Position numbers and translations under genes: made by a program. From Phytopythium helicoides (lineage: Eukaryota; Oomycota; Peronosporomycetes; Pythiales; Pythiaceae), in the NCBI GenBank assembly GCA_024867545.1, contig JANFNE010000018.1:868001-932000 (forward strand): DNA of 64,000 nt, written 5' to 3'. Numbering within the stretch: position 1 is the first letter of the stretch; every line of letters begins with the position of its first letter. The notes under the pieces are model-generated. The model made no database searches. It was given only the letters and a program-made list of their open reading frames with translations, and was not told the DNA's origin. This document shows, piece by piece, positions 40,778 to 51,721 of this stretch.

Positions 40778-41090
40778 CTTGACGAGGTGAAATTAAAAAC
40801 TGAAGTGCCATCCCATTCCATCTATCTCGTCTCCTATCTTCCCCATCCGCGATACGCCGTGGATATCCCCATGAGAGCGCCAGGAACAACGCCGCACCGA
40901 TCCTTGCGTTGTCTCATCAGCATTCTTTGGATTTGCCTAGCGTTTTGAAGTTCCATTTCGAGATCATCAAGCCAAAGGCGCTCCTCTTTTTTTTTGCCAG
41001 CATGAGAGAAGCAATAGAGTTCCAAACATAGACTTGTTCATCCTGCATGCTTCCAACTCGCCCATGATTCAAGCCCGGCACAACTAACAA
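40778..41090. other. intergenic between divergent genes
   Basis: 313 bp between the secreted-protein gene and the TPR gene. No element recognised beyond a short T9 run near 40988. Confidence 0.45.
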
Positions 41091-43973
41091 ATGGCAAAGG
41101 TCAGCGACAACGGTTGAAATTCATTCACCTGGCTTCTCGCATTGACATCCACAATAATGATGTAGTCCGTCAAGACCGCGCGGGAGGAGCAAAAAGCACT
41201 GGAAGCGCTTCATCGTTTAGATGAAGAGTGTGTTCACCACCAACGAGCTGTATGTTGCCTATGCTTGCTTTCTGTTGGCTACAGTTGATCAGATGTTGAA
41301 CGTTGTCGTGTGTCATAGAATGACTACCTACGTGCCTTTGACTGTATGGAGCGAGCCCTGGTGTTGCGGCGGCACTTCTTTGGATTAGAAAGCGAAGAAG
41401 TAGCCCAAGCATGCCGCGCACTTGCTGAGATGTGTAATTTGCTTGCAATGAGTTTTCTTCAGCAAGACAACTATCCCATCACAATCGATCTCCTGAAGAA
41501 AGCTGAAGTGCTGACTCAACAGCATGGGACCAGATTTGCTGCTGAGCGCGCAACAACGCTCAACAACCTTGCATGCTACTACCGACGACTAGGCAAGCTT
41601 CATGCTGCAATGACAAGTCTCCGCTCTGCTGTCACGATCGAAAAGCGCCTCGGACGTGTTGCTAACGCAGCCGATACACTGTTAAATTTATGTGCTGTTC
41701 TCTCACAGCTCGGTAAACACGATCAGGCACTAGTTCATGCTCAAGAAGCTCTTGTAACACTCCAGGAGGACATATTTCGCCCGGAGAACAAGGCATCGCC
41801 ATCCCTTGATCGCGTTTCAGTCATGTGTATTGCATATCACAACGTTGGTGTCGAGCAAGAGTTCTTGAAAGCATACGATGAAAGCGTACAGAGCTACAAG
41901 AAAGGAGTGGGCCTCGCAGAGCAATATCTCGGACCTGAGCATTCGGTCACAGTAACTATTCGCAACTCGTACCTGGCTGCAAAGCGTTCCTTGTCAGCAA
42001 AGCCTCGCCCCTACCGTCAACGAGAATGCGATCCGTATACTGCAAGTCCTAGTAAAGGAGCACGTCGACTTCTGAGTAGTCCACGAGACAAGGTCGGAGA
42101 TCCAGGTTCACCAACATCGCTGCTCCGGATGCCAAGTCCTCTTAGCAAGGAAAAACAGAAACAAAATATGTCGGCGGCGATTCCAACCCCGCGGTCTATC
42201 ATCGCAGATGCGCTCTCCCGCAAGTCGTTGCCGCCTTTATCTGCAACAGATAGTCGAGAAGAAACAAAGAAAACGAAGAAAAATTCCGAACCACTAACCC
42301 CGACAGATCCATTTTTCAGTCCTCGCTATCGCTTTCCGACGGATGAAGATGATGATGTCACAAAGAGTATTTCTACAGAGCCAGTTGGCAAGGAGAAGGC
42401 TAAGAAGTCACGAGCACAAAGCGCGTCAAGAAAGCGAACAGGCACAAAATCGACAGCTCAGGACGAAAATCGGCGGTCTGTTACTTTTGCAGGCGCTCAA
42501 CACCAAGATGGAGAAGAGATGAACCATGACCGCAATGATATCCTGCCTGATAATCTTGTAGTACCTTCATCCGACAGCGCCACGCCCACGATCCCTACAG
42601 AAGAGATCGTGCCATCACTACCAGAAGAGGAACCGCTGGTAACCAATGAAGTATTCACTGATGATCGTGTGATTGCCGATGGTGAATCATCATCCTATGA
42701 ACCAGTACGTCCAGCAGCATCAGAGAGCGAGTGCATGCTGAGCGAAAATGAAGTGAATCAAAGACTTACGAACCCGGAAGCTGATCTATCATACATAGAA
42801 GACGGAGAAACGCATCAAGAAAAGTTAGCAATGGAGGAAAATCGCCAAGAAGATTTGTCTGTACCTTCAGACATCTATGATAATTCAGAAAAAGCACAAG
42901 GCGAAGAACAGTATAGCCAGAGCGTAATAGTAGTAACAGGGGTGGAAGAACTCAATAATGTCGAGCTTGTTGTCGCCATCGAAACCTTCATCGATGACAG
43001 TGAATCAGATGCGGTGGAGAGAAACGGATCGATCGAACCAGATCGCAATCCTGCAGAAACTTCTCCCTCTGAAGAAACAATGCCTGATAATGCTCCAGTA
43101 ATCGACGAAGTTCATGGTCTTGATGCCAACACCTTTGAAGAGACAAATGCAACTCCATCCTTCGTGGACGATACTGATCTGGCAACTGTATTATTCTCAA
43201 GCGAGGCTCCGAATAATGGGATTGAGGACACAGCTGAGATCATGGCTGTAAGCGTCACAGGGGAGAGTCCACATCCAGCATTCGATGTACAAGAAACCAG
43301 GCATAACGAACAAGGCCCAGTTGTCGCTTCCGATAATGGGGAGGAGCAATTTGCAAATGAGTGGGAAACCAGTGACTCATTGCATGAGCACGATTCAATA
43401 GAGACGTACTACCATGGGGACGAGGCTGTGATCACAGAAATCAGTTTATCTGACGACTTGCAGGATCGTAGCTACGCTGAAGGCTACAGCGATGAGCAAC
43501 GTATACAAGCGCCTATGGTGCATGAGAATCACCCTAACGAGGACGAGGAATTGAGTGGCAAATTGGATGGTGTTGACAACTCCAGCTCTGACGATTTGGG
43601 TGCGGAAGCGGCAGAATGCATTGAGTCAGCGGTAGCAAACTACTCAGACGAGAACCATTTTACGTATGATGCTCCACATACTTTCGAGGAAGGCCACGGT
43701 ACGACAAGTGACGGACCTGTAGAGGTCAATCAAGCCCCGATCGAAGATGCAGGTTCCGATGAGATTAACGATATAAGCAGCCCACACAACGCGGACGATG
43801 GTGATGACGCTGACAGCATGATCACTGACGATCACCATAGCGCGCTTGAGAGTAACAGCGACCAAGCTGAAGACAGCGCCGAGCATGCTGAGGAAATCCT
43901 CGCAGAGAGAACAGATATTCAAGCGACGCATGAAGAATCTGCCGTGGATCAAGGTGGAGATCCTGCGCCATAA
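41091..43973 (+). CDS. TPR protein with long acidic disordered tail, three exons
   Basis: Proposed exons: 41091-41099, 41166-41249, 41319-43973. All junctions are phase 0, giving 915 residues. The 69-bp second intron (donor GTATGT, acceptor CATAG) is well supported; the first exon (three codons, donor GTCAGC) is tentative. Residues about 5-240 hold five or so tetratricopeptide repeats of kinesin-light-chain spacing (NDYLRAFDCMERALVLRRHFFG, AERATTLNNLACYYRRLGKLHAA, KAYDESVQSYKKGV). Residues 260-390 are basic and Ser/Pro-rich. From about 400 to the end the sequence is extremely acidic and low in hydrophobic core residues, so it is predicted disordered. It probably acts as an adaptor; partners unknown. 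Confidence 0.82.
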
Positions 43974-44089
43974 TAATTGAAATCTCCGACATAGACCTTC
44001 AATTTGAAATCTTAAACTCAATCCGGCAGCGACAATGCTGCGTCCACTCTCACACATGAACGTAATTACTCTCTTTGTCATCTTTGTCA

Positions 44090-45985
44090 TCAGATCCAAT
44101 TGTTGTGCGGCAAGTTTCCCGGACGCAGCACGTAGTATGGCCACCCTTGCTGCCCTTCACTATCCAAAATGGACGTGTCAATGATCTTGAGCTCCTCCAA
44201 GTATGCTCGGATGACTCCCTCGAGATTTGGATCGTCGCCGAGCTGAGGAACGTTGTAAGCTCCAAAGAGCGAACTGTCCAGGTTTCGTGGGCGATTGAAC
44301 ACGGCGGACAGATACACGAGATCTCCAAACAGCTCGCGAGGCTGCAAGAAACTCGTGAGATCGATGTCTTCTTCACCGTCCGCAACCTTGCGGCTCGGCA
44401 GGGGACTCCAGAGAGCAGGTGCACTGAAAGGCATTCCAAGAGTCTCCCATGTTGTCTCTCCGTTTAGTGCGTGGTGACGGACAGCGGAGATAAACACCAG
44501 CCGTGCCAGCAGCGCCGACAGCTCCAACTTGGTGTTGATTTTCCTCGGGAATTTGCCGTGCAGGTGCCGGATCCGAGTTGACGCCTCAACCCAGCCTGCC
44601 AGCTCTATATCGCCGTGAACATCGATGTCTGTAGTGTAGAATGCATCGACGAACCCTCTCGTAAAGTTGGAAATTGCGCGGAAGTGCAGCCGAGCGTACG
44701 CAACGTACTTGCTGGGTAGTCGCTCAATCCCGCGAACTCGAACGTCACTTTCAACGGGGCCGTCGTCCACTTCTCCATCCACCACAGACGAAAACTGCAG
44801 TGCTCGCTTAGCCGGCTCCCCTGATTCCAATAAACTGCTGATCAACGCGAGGCAGCCCTCTCCTCCTAGCCCAAACGTCTTGTCGAGTGGTGTGGATGCG
44901 TTAAAGAGCAGCACCCCCGCCTGCTTCTCGAGGGCAAAGTCAAGAGCCCAGTGACGCGTCAGCAGCACTCGAATAGGATGGTTCGCCGCCAGATGCCTGT
45001 ACAGCTCAGCACGCAGTGGGATCGTGAGCGCGTGGGTCTCAGCAAAGTGTGCAAGCTGCTGCTGCGTCGTCTCAGCGGCGTTGAGAGCTGTCTTGGCGAG
45101 TTTCCACTCGTTGGAAGAGTCGAATCGTGAGTACGTGAGTCCCGAGTCCAGCAGAGCAATAGCCAACGGGAGCAGCTTGGAAGTTGCCGGATTGAAGCAA
45201 AAGTGCGCCACCACCGCAGGGGTGAACTTGCGACCGTCGGATTTCACGTGGAAGTGCTTCATGTTGGCCAGATCAACGACAAACAGCCTTCCAGCCTCTC
45301 GAACGGTCGAGAGCGAGGCATTAGCATTGGGACCACACACAGCAGCCACTTGCTCGTCTGAAAGAAGGTTTGGCCCGAAGTCGGCACTGTCCACAGTGTG
45401 GTCGGCCGCGTTGTGGACGCGTCTCAAGGTGAAGCCCCGTAGCGTCAGCCTCTGAGCCCCGAACCAGTCGTCGTCAAGGTCGATGGACCCCATCGGAGCG
45501 GCCATGAGGCCGTCCATGGACTTGTAGAATCCAGCGAAGGCGTCTGCAGAGTCCATCTGAGGTGACAGAGCGGCCGCAAGCGACGCTAGCAGCCCCGCAG
45601 AGTTGGGTGTGGACGCGAACACGGCCGCGAGCTCTTGCTGTTGGATCCGTGCGGCCAGCGACCCCGGATGAGCCACAGGACCGTCGTAGAACGGGTGGTC
45701 CGTGCCGTCCGCGAGTCCACCGATGCGCCACACGCGTGGCTCGTTGGCGATCAGTGTCCGCATCAAGAGGATCTCGGCCGCGCGGTCCTCGGTGTGGACG
45801 ATGCTGAGCCGCGTGGACGGTGGGTCGAGGGCCAGCGAGAGAGCGTCCTCAGCGTGGATAGCAGTGGACGAGCACGTGTTGGTCGGCGAGGGATCCACCG
45901 TGTGGACCGAGTTGTAGCTCAGCCACGGGCCGGTGAACACCACGGCGAGCAGCGCGAGGGCAACGGTCAGCGTCTTGTGGACCAT
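44090..45985 (-). CDS. lipoxygenase-family protein with altered iron site
   Basis: A 631-residue protein. The frame runs upstream to 46048, but the ATG at 45985 (MVHKTLTVALALLAVVF) begins a signal peptide or anchor. Lipoxygenase signatures: KHFHVKSDGRKFTPAVVAHF, LLPLAIALL, WKLAKTALNAAETTQQQLAHFAETHAL, YRHLAANHPIRVLL, FISAVRHHALNGE and a C-terminal isoleucine (NNWI). Known enzymes bind iron through His-x4-His, a later His, an Asn or Ser four residues on, and the terminal Ile. Here the second His is H313, the later pair is H504/N508 and the end is I631, but the first His position holds Gln (Q308). The enzyme would oxidise polyunsaturated fatty acids if active. Single exon. No PLAT domain was recognised at the N-terminus. 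Confidence 0.85.
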   Translation of the reverse strand: MVHKTLTVALALLAVVFTGPWLSYNSVHTVDPSPTNTCSSTAIHAEDALSLALDPPSTRLSIVHTEDRAAEILLMRTLIANEPRVWRIGGLADGTDHPFYDGPVAHPGSLAARIQQQELAAVFASTPNSAGLLASLAAALSPQMDSADAFAGFYKSMDGLMAAPMGSIDLDDDWFGAQRLTLRGFTLRRVHNAADHTVDSADFGPNLLSDEQVAAVCGPNANASLSTVREAGRLFVVDLANMKHFHVKSDGRKFTPAVVAHFCFNPATSKLLPLAIALLDSGLTYSRFDSSNEWKLAKTALNAAETTQQQLAHFAETHALTIPLRAELYRHLAANHPIRVLLTRHWALDFALEKQAGVLLFNASTPLDKTFGLGGEGCLALISSLLESGEPAKRALQFSSVVDGEVDDGPVESDVRVRGIERLPSKYVAYARLHFRAISNFTRGFVDAFYTTDIDVHGDIELAGWVEASTRIRHLHGKFPRKINTKLELSALLARLVFISAVRHHALNGETTWETLGMPFSAPALWSPLPSRKVADGEEDIDLTSFLQPRELFGDLVYLSAVFNRPRNLDSSLFGAYNVPQLGDDPNLEGVIRAYLEELKIIDTSILDSEGQQGWPYYVLRPGNLPHNNWI

Positions 45986-46800
45986 GCGGACGGGTCTTCT
46001 TGAGGACGCGAGTTGCGAAGTGAGGCCGAGGCTGCGGACGGTCCACAACGCGGATCCTCACTGTGGACGGTGTGGACGCATCTGGCGGCCGTCACGCGGC
46101 CGAGATGCGCTCAAACGACAGCCGCGGATCGGTTCGGCCGAGCCGATGGCTTGACCGCCGGCTATCCAATCACGCGTGAACGTGAGGATGACACCGCGGA
46201 CGCGACGGACGCGCAGCCCTGAGGTTGGTCTGCAGTGTGGACGGCGACCGTGCGGACGGCCACGCTGTGGGTTTCGGTGGCCGTCGGCAGCCTCTGGCGT
46301 CCGCAGAATGGGACGCATCTACAGGTGATACATTAGACGAATCGATCTTATGAGAGAGTTGAAGTTGACCGGTCTGCCTCTTTTGTATTGGAGTCAGTAT
46401 GGAGTCCGTGCTGAGACCGAAGGTCGTTGTATCATTTCAATTGGAGTGGACGGATTATCGAACCGCTCGCGCGCGTCGCATACGTGCACAACACCACCGC
46501 CGAAACACCAGATCTGTCGAATACTACGGTACGCATCAGGTGTGTCGGCAGATGAGCTTCGGATGACTGGGGCCAGCAGCGGATGACTGCGTGGACGCTC
46601 CTCTCCCTCTGTCAGCGTTGTGGATCCTCATTGCGGACGTGCGGGTGTGGAATGAGGGCGAGTCTCGGATTGCACAAGACGCTTCCGCTGCAAGTGGTAT
46701 ATTGAACTTCTGATAGATCTGCTGAGTGTTCTCGTCTGTCTGCCTGTGAGCCAATGATCCAGTTTTCGCTTTGAGTTTCTCTTTGTCGACGGAGATCATT
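45986..46800. promoter_or_regulatory. lipoxygenase upstream region with repeated GTGGAC/GCGGAC words
   Basis: About 0.8 kb with no supported gene. From 45975 to 46640 the words GTGGAC, GCGGAC and their complements recur many times, continuing into the 5' end of the coding region. The same words recur around the MYB gene at 51.8-52.8 kb. Function unknown. Confidence 0.4.
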
Positions 46801-46810
46801 AACTGTCGCT

Positions 46811-47288
46811 AGTAGAATCACTTGTACGAATAAGCCTCATTCGAGCTAAGTCTGCGCAAGATGCCGAAGTTGGAAACTTCGTCAGTGAAGAAATCGACCA
46901 AAGTGAAACCGATAATATCCGAGACTTCTCCCTCTGGAATAGTTGTGACCATCTCTACTTGGCTTTCGCTGGGAAGACTGGCAGGTTTCGTGATGATGGG
47001 AGAAAGACCTGGTGGGAGTTGTCCCCGTTCTACGAGAATGAGCCGCGCAAGACTCAGACGAGTCTGGATCGGCTCATCAGGTGCAAACAGAGATGTACCC
47101 CACTTTCATTTGGCAGACAACAATCCTCAGCATATTCGATCCAGTCTTTGCTGAATGAAAGCGATGAGGGAGCAAATACTGGCGGCTCGCATTCCTCGAC
47201 TCCAATTCATAGGCCTGTCACCTCAACGATGAGTGCGGGTGCCAAGAAAGCTGTGCTCTACTTATGGATGTACTGTAATGAACGCTGA
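46811..47288 (+). pseudogene. uncharacterised coding fragment
   Basis: One frame reads ESLVRISLIRAKSAQDAEVG..., then YLAFAGKTGRFRDDGRKTWW, ELSPFYENEPRKTQ and RLIRCKQRC, ending at 47288. The composition is protein-like and Trp/Lys-rich, but there is no in-frame ATG near the 5' end and no known domain. It may be a remnant of a duplicated gene or mobile-element protein, or an exon whose start I cannot find. Confidence 0.35.
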
Positions 47289-47631
47289 AGAGTTTCTTGA
47301 TGATGAAAAGTGGTTTTGTTGATTCAGTACTGCTCTTGACAGACCTGGAACCAACTTCGGTACTTCGAATGACTCCCTGTATTGCCTACTGCACGGCGAT
47401 CTCTTCGTGCTCGAAGTTAGGTCGTGTAAGCTTGGGACATTACGACCTCAAGCGCAAATGAAATTGACATTGGTCTCTAAATCAACCGCCTGTATTTTGT
47501 AATCCCAAATTGAGCGTCAAACTCCTCTGCGCAATGACGCCCGTACATCCACTAGATGGCATGAAGGAGGTCATTCCTTTGTTGTCATCGTGATGGGACT
47601 TGGTCGAGGTGGAGTCGTAGTAAAACGCAAT
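47289..47631. other. intergenic, nothing recognised
   Basis: 343 bp downstream of the ankyrin gene and of the fragment above; no feature seen. Confidence 0.5.
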
Positions 47632-49578
47632 TCACCACACACCAAGTAACTCAAGCTCTTCTGCGTTGGCACGCAAATAAGATGTCTGCTTCATGGTATA
47701 ATGGAGCTGCCGTACTTCGTCCGGGAACCTTGGCTTCAGAATTGGAATGAGAAATTCAAGGTCTTCAATTGAACCCCAACGGAGCTCAGCTATCTCTTCC
47801 GACGTGAATTGAACGCGATTTGACGACACCAAATCTCGAAGAACTTTTAGATCTCTCCCTCCAAACGCCCAACGGTACCGACCGAGACCAATGACTCCTT
47901 CAGGTTGTTGAGACAAAATCCACTCTACGACACAGAAATGTCCGTGCATTCCTGCCAATCGAGCATACTCAGGATCGCTGGTGTCTCGAAGAGTCGGGTA
48001 TAACCATTTCACCACATGCAAGTGTCCTCTTTCAACAGCGTTGTTCATGGCTTTGGACGTGTATCCACCATCACAATGTGTATGAAGCCATTGAATTAGC
48101 TCTAGATTTCCACTTGAGGCAGCGTGGTCGATGAACTCGGCTTTGCACAACCCACTCGAGTGCACCTCATCATGAAGTGCCTTCACAATATGAATGTGTC
48201 CCTTCTCGATGGCAGCGTGAATTGCTTGTTCAGCAATTAAGCTGCGATTCCAGCCGTATTGGTCGAGAATCCACAACACAACTTCAGAATGTCCAGCATT
48301 TGCTGCAGCACTAGCAGCGTGACACCCTACGGTGGATTTCTCAGGTTGCACTTTGTCCACGGCGTAGCAAATGCTGTCGTCCCAATTCCAAATCCTTTTC
48401 GTTGCTATCAGGTCTATTTTTTTGGTGCTTTGGAGCCATTTCAGAGCTTCGAGGTGGCCGTTAGAAGCACATTTGTCAGCGTCCACTTGATAGAGTGAAA
48501 GAAAGCTGCGAAGTACTTGATGTTGGAAAAGCCACTTCATGAATTCGATATCTCCTGTACCGGCTGCGGCTGCCACAGCGCTAGCCATCGCAAAGTCCGA
48601 AAGCTCATGCCTAGCAAAGATGAGCAGAATCACTGCTCGTTGCTTGCGTTTAATTGTACGTTGTAGTGTCTTCTGAAACCACCAGGTATCTCCATCGATC
48701 TGCAAGTGTTTGACAGCCCAGTTTATCACATCCCAGTGATTCCGACGTGCGGCCCGCCAGAGTGAACACCAATTGGCTTCGCCGATCTCAGCAACTGCAT
48801 AGAGCCACTCCACTATGTCCAAATGTCCGCCTTTAATTGCGCCATTCATCGCTTTTTGGTTGACTAAACTCGGATTGAAGGCTGCTGCCCACTGAATGAA
48901 GTCTAAATATCCGTATTCGGCGGCGACAGGCACTCCTCGAGATGAGATCATTTCCAGATACAGTTCACGACTCATCTCCAAACATTCTTCCAATGCTTCC
49001 AGTCCCCAGTTGGTCAATTGTAAATCACCGCTTGACGCTGCACCACGTAAGAGAGCTTCAGAACTCACCAGATTGTTTGTCTTCGCAAAGTTATGGAGAA
49101 TCCGCGCGGTTTCAGGATGGATAGCTTGCTGATTTCCGCTGTCGAATAATATATACACGCCTAGAGCCCACACAACTCGCGTGCTATGATGCTTGTACAA
49201 CCACTGAATGATATCAACTCGGTCGTAAACAATCGCAGCGTATAGAGCGTCGCGAACTCGCCCGGTTGGTAAGTAGACTTCTATCAACCACTGCACGAGG
49301 CTCAAATCTCCTTTATGAACCGCCAATCTCAATGAGGCATTGAACATTTGGTGCTTCACAAGCGGATCCAATCCATACGACTCCGACACTGCAACACGCG
49401 GAAGACACGTAGCAATGGCAATATCGCTGGCCATTCCATCCGCGATGACCTTCTCGCACGCCGTCGCCATTGTCCAATGGCTCGCAACTCCAATAAATCC
49501 ATCAATGTTGAGTACAAGTGCTGGTTCTCCAACGAGGCGAGGACAGACAAGGCTACAAACGATTCGAACCGACGACAT
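47632..49578 (-). CDS. ankyrin-repeat protein
   Basis: A 648-residue intronless protein from the ATG at 49578 (MSSVRIVCSLVCPRLVG). The frame extends upstream without a better start. After an N-terminal block, about 15 degenerate ankyrin repeats follow, with phrases such as GDLSLVQWLIEVYLP, GHLDIVEWLYAVAE, GHIHIVKALHDE, GNLELIQWLHTHCDGG and GHLHVVKWLYPTL. This divergent repeat type forms large families in oomycete genomes. Likely a protein-binding scaffold; no catalytic domain. A decayed, rearranged copy of its 5' part lies at 32045-32540. Confidence 0.9.
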   Translation of the reverse strand: MSSVRIVCSLVCPRLVGEPALVLNIDGFIGVASHWTMATACEKVIADGMASDIAIATCLPRVAVSESYGLDPLVKHQMFNASLRLAVHKGDLSLVQWLIEVYLPTGRVRDALYAAIVYDRVDIIQWLYKHHSTRVVWALGVYILFDSGNQQAIHPETARILHNFAKTNNLVSSEALLRGAASSGDLQLTNWGLEALEECLEMSRELYLEMISSRGVPVAAEYGYLDFIQWAAAFNPSLVNQKAMNGAIKGGHLDIVEWLYAVAEIGEANWCSLWRAARRNHWDVINWAVKHLQIDGDTWWFQKTLQRTIKRKQRAVILLIFARHELSDFAMASAVAAAAGTGDIEFMKWLFQHQVLRSFLSLYQVDADKCASNGHLEALKWLQSTKKIDLIATKRIWNWDDSICYAVDKVQPEKSTVGCHAASAAANAGHSEVVLWILDQYGWNRSLIAEQAIHAAIEKGHIHIVKALHDEVHSSGLCKAEFIDHAASSGNLELIQWLHTHCDGGYTSKAMNNAVERGHLHVVKWLYPTLRDTSDPEYARLAGMHGHFCVVEWILSQQPEGVIGLGRYRWAFGGRDLKVLRDLVSSNRVQFTSEEIAELRWGSIEDLEFLIPILKPRFPDEVRQLHYTMKQTSYLRANAEELELLGVW

Positions 49579-49723
49579 CAGCGCTTGGTGGAGAAAGCTG
49601 AGAAAACGATTGTGATCACCAACCAAGGTTCAAGACTGACAAAAATTGGAAGACGTTTCTCGTTCTTTATTGTGCGAGTTCCATGAGATTCTGTCGCTAC
49701 CTCCCGGAGTCACGACAGATCTA

Positions 49724-51506
49724 TCATAGACCGAGCTGTGCGCGGAAGACGGGTGCAGCGACTCGGTTCCAGTTTTCGGGCCAGTGCTAGACGAGCACAC
49801 GAGGTAAGTGAATGCTTATGGAGATGGAGCGAAACGCCCTCCTCTGAGGTGTCTTACCTCGATGTTGAAGAGAGCTCCACGCAGTCGGTCAAGCTGTGGA
49901 GTGCTGGTAGGGTAACCTTTGAGCAGGTCGTATAGCTGTTGAGACAGTTGCTCCGACGTTTCGAACACAAGTCCATTCCTGAAAGCAGGGGAAATGCGAT
50001 TTGAGCTGCATGAGCAATAGTGAACCAGCCCAGCCACGTACTTGTCATGCTTGACTAGCTCAGAAATACACTTGAAGCCGACAGCACAGACGGGCACGCG
50101 ACAGCCAAACATATCGAGAACTTTCATGGGCAGATCGAGACCCGAGGACGATGTGTGCAAGCACACACCCAGGTCTGCGCTGCCCAGAATAAGAGGATAA
50201 TCGGCCGCCTCAAGCCACCTACAGTGAATGTAGAGTGTGTGAGTACGGCGATGCTCGTGAAGCCAAAAAGGTGATTACGTACATGGTGGCGATGCGAATA
50301 CGGCGGAAGGCAAGCTGCTTGATCTTCTCCAAGTACATTTGCTTCTGTGGTCCCTTGCCTGTGACAACAACCAATAAATTGGGAAACTCGCTGGATGGCA
50401 GCGATGATGTCCGTGCATCGAGGCGCTGGAGTGCATCAAGCAAGATGCCAAAATCCTCGTCGGCCGTCCAGCTCGTTGATGAAATAAGCATTGCCGGTCG
50501 GTCCTCACGCGATACGACGCCGCCACCACTGACATTCTTTCTGGTGCTCTTTCCTGCAGTTTTCCGCGTCACGATGGTTTCTTCTGCACTACCGGCAGTC
50601 CACTTGACGATCTGTGGCACCAATGTTGCTCATAAGCGAATGGATCAACCGGAACCATAATGCTAGATGGCACATACGTCTCGGCAGTGCTCGAGTTGGT
50701 CTCCGACGCGCAGGAAAAGGTCGTGCTGCACCTCGATGGGCGTGGGTCGGAAGAACGGCGGCGGCTTGTCGTGCAGCACTTTGGCCTCGATCTGCCACGT
50801 ATCCCTCAGCCACTGCTGCATGACATGCGTCACGCAAAAGTTGGCGTCGGCCTTGCGTCCAAACACGCGCTCCGTCCACTTGGAGATCTGCCGTTCATCT
50901 AACTGTAAGCCGGGCTGCTTGACCGTGCAGGCTGTGCTCGCATCCATCAGCAGCCATAAAGCACCTTGACGAGCGGGTGGTTGGCACCTAGCGACAGAGC
51001 GAGGATGCTGTATCCTAGATTGTGCCAATCGATGACGAACTTGGCGCCCTTGAGCCTGCAGCACATCCAGACGACCACGAACGTCGGGATCCTGCAGCAG
51101 CTCGTCAGCGCGTGGTCACCGGAGCCATTTCCGCTCGAACGCCAACGCACGTGGGCGGGTTCTGCAGCAGCACGAGGTCGAGCGGCCCGGCGGTCACGAG
51201 CAGCAGCCAGAGCAGCTGCAGCGCCTGCACGACGACCTTGAGCGGCATGGGGCGCGCCCTGGAGGCCGGGAACGTGAGCAGCCGCACGTTGCGCTGCGCC
51301 AGCAGCTCAGGCACGCAGCGCTCGCCCTCGCAGCCTGCAAGCGACACCTGCAGCGCCGCGTCGGAGCGCGCGAGCGACAGCGCGTGGTACTGCATGCGTG
51401 GGCTGCGTCCGACGTCGCCGAGGACGAGCACGAGCGCGTGGCGCGGCCTGGTGGCGGCCTTGAGCGCGGCAGGCACGCGGCGGTGGTGTCGTCGGCGCGG
51501 CGCCAT
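49724..51506 (-). CDS. ALG1: ALG1 chitobiosyldiphosphodolichol beta-mannosyltransferase, seven exons
   Basis: Adds the first mannose to GlcNAc2-PP-dolichol on the cytosolic face of the ER. Exons: 51151-51506, 50965-51091, 50678-50887, 50283-50611, 50042-50218, 49858-49978, 49724-49786; total 1,383 bp, 460 residues, close to the usual length. Six introns of 59-77 bp all have GT..AG ends and consistent phases. N-terminal [20 protein letters not shown] and a hydrophobic anchor ([16 protein letters not shown]); then [45 protein letters not shown], and the GT33 signature [43 protein letters not shown]. The last exon is short (HWPENWNRV...). No frameshift anywhere. Confidence 0.97.
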
Positions 51507-51721
51507 GATGGTTGCAGAGTGACGTGGCTCGTCGGGTTTTGTTGTGGGCTGAGTGGATTCGTTCTGGGAGGTGTGTCCACTGCTGTCCTCTGTGAGGAAG
51601 GTAATATATTACGTATGAATGTGGGAGTGATAAGGGTTTACACAGGTTCATTCGTTTGGTTATTTACAGTTTTATACACTTTGCAGACTATGGTGGTGGG
51701 GGGAGTTTTCGAGTTGAACGC

